Shown in pieces: positions 5,726 to 6,978 of a stretch of DNA of 6,978 bases. The stretch covers positions 1 through 6,978 of the forward strand of contig CANIBV010000085.1 of NCBI GenBank assembly GCA_947466005.1, written 5' to 3'. The notes under the pieces were generated by a model. It worked only from the letters and a program-made list of their open reading frames with translations, ran no database searches and was not told where the DNA came from. The position numbers and the translations under genes were made by a program. Numbering within the stretch: the stretch's first letter is position 1; each line of letters begins with the position of its first letter. This DNA is from Spartobacteria bacterium (GTDB lineage Bacteria > Verrucomicrobiota > Verrucomicrobiia > Chthoniobacterales > UBA6821).

Positions 5726-6577
5726 ATGAATCCCTTTGACTCAGTCCAGGACGCCGTCCTGTCTGCCCCAGCCTACAGGACCGTAGTCGATCTGGTCTAC
5801 CAGCACAGCCGGATCAGGTTGGGCGATGACAAGCAGACCCTCCTGGCCAACCGGCTCAGGAAGCGCCTTCTTCAGCTCAACATGACGTCCTACGAGGAGT
5901 ATTGCTCGCTGTTGGAAACACCTGGTGCCCACGATGAGATCGAGCATTTAGTGGATCTCATCTCCACCAATCACACGAGGTTCTACCGCGAGCCGGATCA
6001 TTTCAACTTCCTCACTGCCAGCATCCTGCCGACGCTTATCCCAAGCCTCCTTGAGGGGGGGGCACCGCTGAGGATCTGGTCGGCGGCCTCCTCCTCCGGA
6101 GAGGAACCCTACACGCTGGCGATCATCCTTTCAGAATATCTGAGAGATCACCCCGCCGTGACCTGGAAGATCGAGGCCACCGATATCTCCAGAAGGATCG
6201 TCGCCAAGGCGGAACGGGCTATTTACCGCATGGATGCTGTGGAACCGGTCCCGCCAGAGCTTCTCAAGCGCTACTTCCAAAAGGGTGTCGGGGACTATGA
6301 GGGGCACTGCCGGGTAAGGCCGGAACTGAAGGAGAAAGTGCGCTTTGAAAGGGTGAACCTCTTCCAACCGGAATACCCTGTGGCATTTAACCAGCATGTG
6401 ATCTTCTGCAGGAACGTGATGATCTACTTTGATCTCCAGTCGCGCGAAGTGGCGGTGAACCGCCTCTCCAGACACCTCGCCCCCGGCGGCTATCTCATCG
6501 TGGGTCATTCCGAGAGCCTGATGGGGGTCAATCACGACCTGGTCTCGGTCAAGCAAGGGGTCTACCAGAAGCCATGA
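5726..6577 (+). CDS. cheR: Chemotaxis receptor methyltransferase CheR
   Basis: Transfers methyl groups from S-adenosylmethionine to glutamates of the receptor signalling helices and so resets sensitivity. Numbering from the ATG at 5726 (283 residues), an N-terminal helical domain (about 10-100) ends in ISTNHTRFYRE (79-89), the CheR signature. The SAM-binding motif RIWSAASSSGEEPYTLAI follows at 116-133, then ATDIS (151-155), FCRNVMIYFD (227-236) and GHSES (260-264). Nothing catalytic looks missing. The beta-subdomain segment KGVGDYEGHCRVRPEL (186-201) aligns without a gap to the same segment of pentapeptide-binding enteric CheR as I recall it, which fits the SFRNF tails of MCP2 and MCP3. Start: a TTG at 5714 in the same frame has a GAGG only 4 nt upstream, while the ATG at 5726 has no nearby ribosome site. 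I prefer ATG because most genes here lack such sites. The difference is four residues. The stop overlaps cheB. Confidence 0.96.
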   Translation: MNPFDSVQDAVLSAPAYRTVVDLVYQHSRIRLGDDKQTLLANRLRKRLLQLNMTSYEEYCSLLETPGAHDEIEHLVDLISTNHTRFYREPDHFNFLTASILPTLIPSLLEGGAPLRIWSAASSSGEEPYTLAIILSEYLRDHPAVTWKIEATDISRRIVAKAERAIYRMDAVEPVPPELLKRYFQKGVGDYEGHCRVRPELKEKVRFERVNLFQPEYPVAFNQHVIFCRNVMIYFDLQSREVAVNRLSRHLAPGGYLIVGHSESLMGVNHDLVSVKQGVYQKP

Positions 6578-6978
6578 GTACCCCGGGGAAAGTCCGTGTG
6601 CTTGTTGTGGATGATTCGGCCTTGGCGCGTCGCGCCATCACGGATGCCCTCGTCAGGGATCCGGAGATCGAGGTGATCGGCGGAGCCGCCGATCCCTACA
6701 TTGCGAGGGAGAAGATCCTCGAACTGGAGCCCGATGTCATCACGCTTGATCTGGAGATGCCCCGCATGGATGGCATCACCTTCCTCAAGATTCTCCGGGA
6801 GCATCATCCCGTTCCCGTGGTTGTTGTCAGTTCACTTACCCAGTCGGGATCAGCGAAGGCCATGGAAGCGCTACAAGCTGGCGCAATCGACGTCATTGGC
6901 AAACCCGACGGCAGTCGGAACTTCTCGGAGATCGCCAACGAACTCGCCTACCATGTGAAGGCGGCGGCACGATCCCAA
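6574..6978 (+). CDS. cheB: Chemotaxis response regulator / receptor methylesterase CheB, N-terminal part (partial)
   Basis: The first 135 codons are present and the gene runs off the window. The ATG overlaps the cheR stop as ATGA, a usual sign of translational coupling, giving the two opposing adaptation enzymes linked expression. The visible part is a full response-regulator receiver domain: acidic pair D13/D14, phosphoacceptor D59 in ITLDLEMPRMDGITFL, the switch serine in VVVSSLTQSGS (S86/S87), and the invariant lysine K110 in DVIGKPDG. The EMPRMDG and SSLT...GS patterns, together with its position after cheR, identify CheB rather than CheY. The linker begins after about residue 115. The catalytic methylesterase domain, with its Ser-His-Asp triad, should lie beyond the window. 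Phosphorylation by CheA at D59 would activate it. Confidence 0.93.
   Translation, partial: MSTPGKVRVLVVDDSALARRAITDALVRDPEIEVIGGAADPYIAREKILELEPDVITLDLEMPRMDGITFLKILREHHPVPVVVVSSLTQSGSAKAMEALQAGAIDVIGKPDGSRNFSEIANELAYHVKAAARSQ

Noticed and set aside
302..6663. Many GATC sites, including eight GGATCC, which looked like an over-represented word.
   Set aside because: Much of the excess can come from the common ATC isoleucine codon after codons ending in G and from GC-rich codon use. Without a genome-wide count there is no support for a methylation or uptake signal.

Overview
The window is one continuous stretch of a bacterial chemosensory (che) operon, with every gene on the + strand. In order it holds the 3' end of cheA, a complete cheW, three complete methyl-accepting chemoreceptor genes, cheR, and the 5' end of cheB. 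No RNA genes, mobile elements, CRISPR arrays or antisense genes could be supported. cheY and cheD are absent from this window and may lie outside it.

Layout. CheA's last 30 codons end at 93. CheW (120-734) follows after 26 bp. MCP1 (762-2225) follows after 27 bp and overlaps MCP2 (2222-3964) by ATGA. A 111-bp AT-rich gap, the longest in the window, separates MCP2 from MCP3 (4076-5704). CheR follows MCP3 closely and overlaps CheB (from 6574) by ATGA. The short gaps and overlaps suggest co-transcription and translational coupling. The gap before MCP3 may hold a secondary promoter.

How the parts work together. The receptors sense outside the cytoplasmic membrane and signal through a cytoplasmic four-helix hairpin. 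CheW links the hairpin tips to the kinase CheA. CheR methylates glutamates in the hairpin, and CheA-activated CheB removes the methyl groups, so the operon encodes the sensing and adaptation core. The three receptors have closely related signalling domains that resemble the HAMP-less 34-heptad class. MCP1 and MCP3 have related four-helix-type sensors, while MCP2 has an unrelated helical sensor. MCP2 and MCP3 end in a long linker plus an aromatic pentapeptide (SFRNF) that fits the CheR-tether consensus. MCP1 has neither.

Organism. Third positions are GC-rich and Shine-Dalgarno sequences are mostly weak or missing. The C-terminal MPGD...FRNF style of receptor tail and the HAMP-less receptors suggest Verrucomicrobiota or a similar Gram-negative group. 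This is a low-confidence guess from remembered family style, not a database match.

Overall this is a recognisable chemosensory system rather than a wholly new one. The points most worth a second look are the swapped sensor in MCP2, the tetherless MCP1, the shared IPMPGD tail motif, the two-heptad insertion in MCP3, and the mosaic signalling domain of MCP2.
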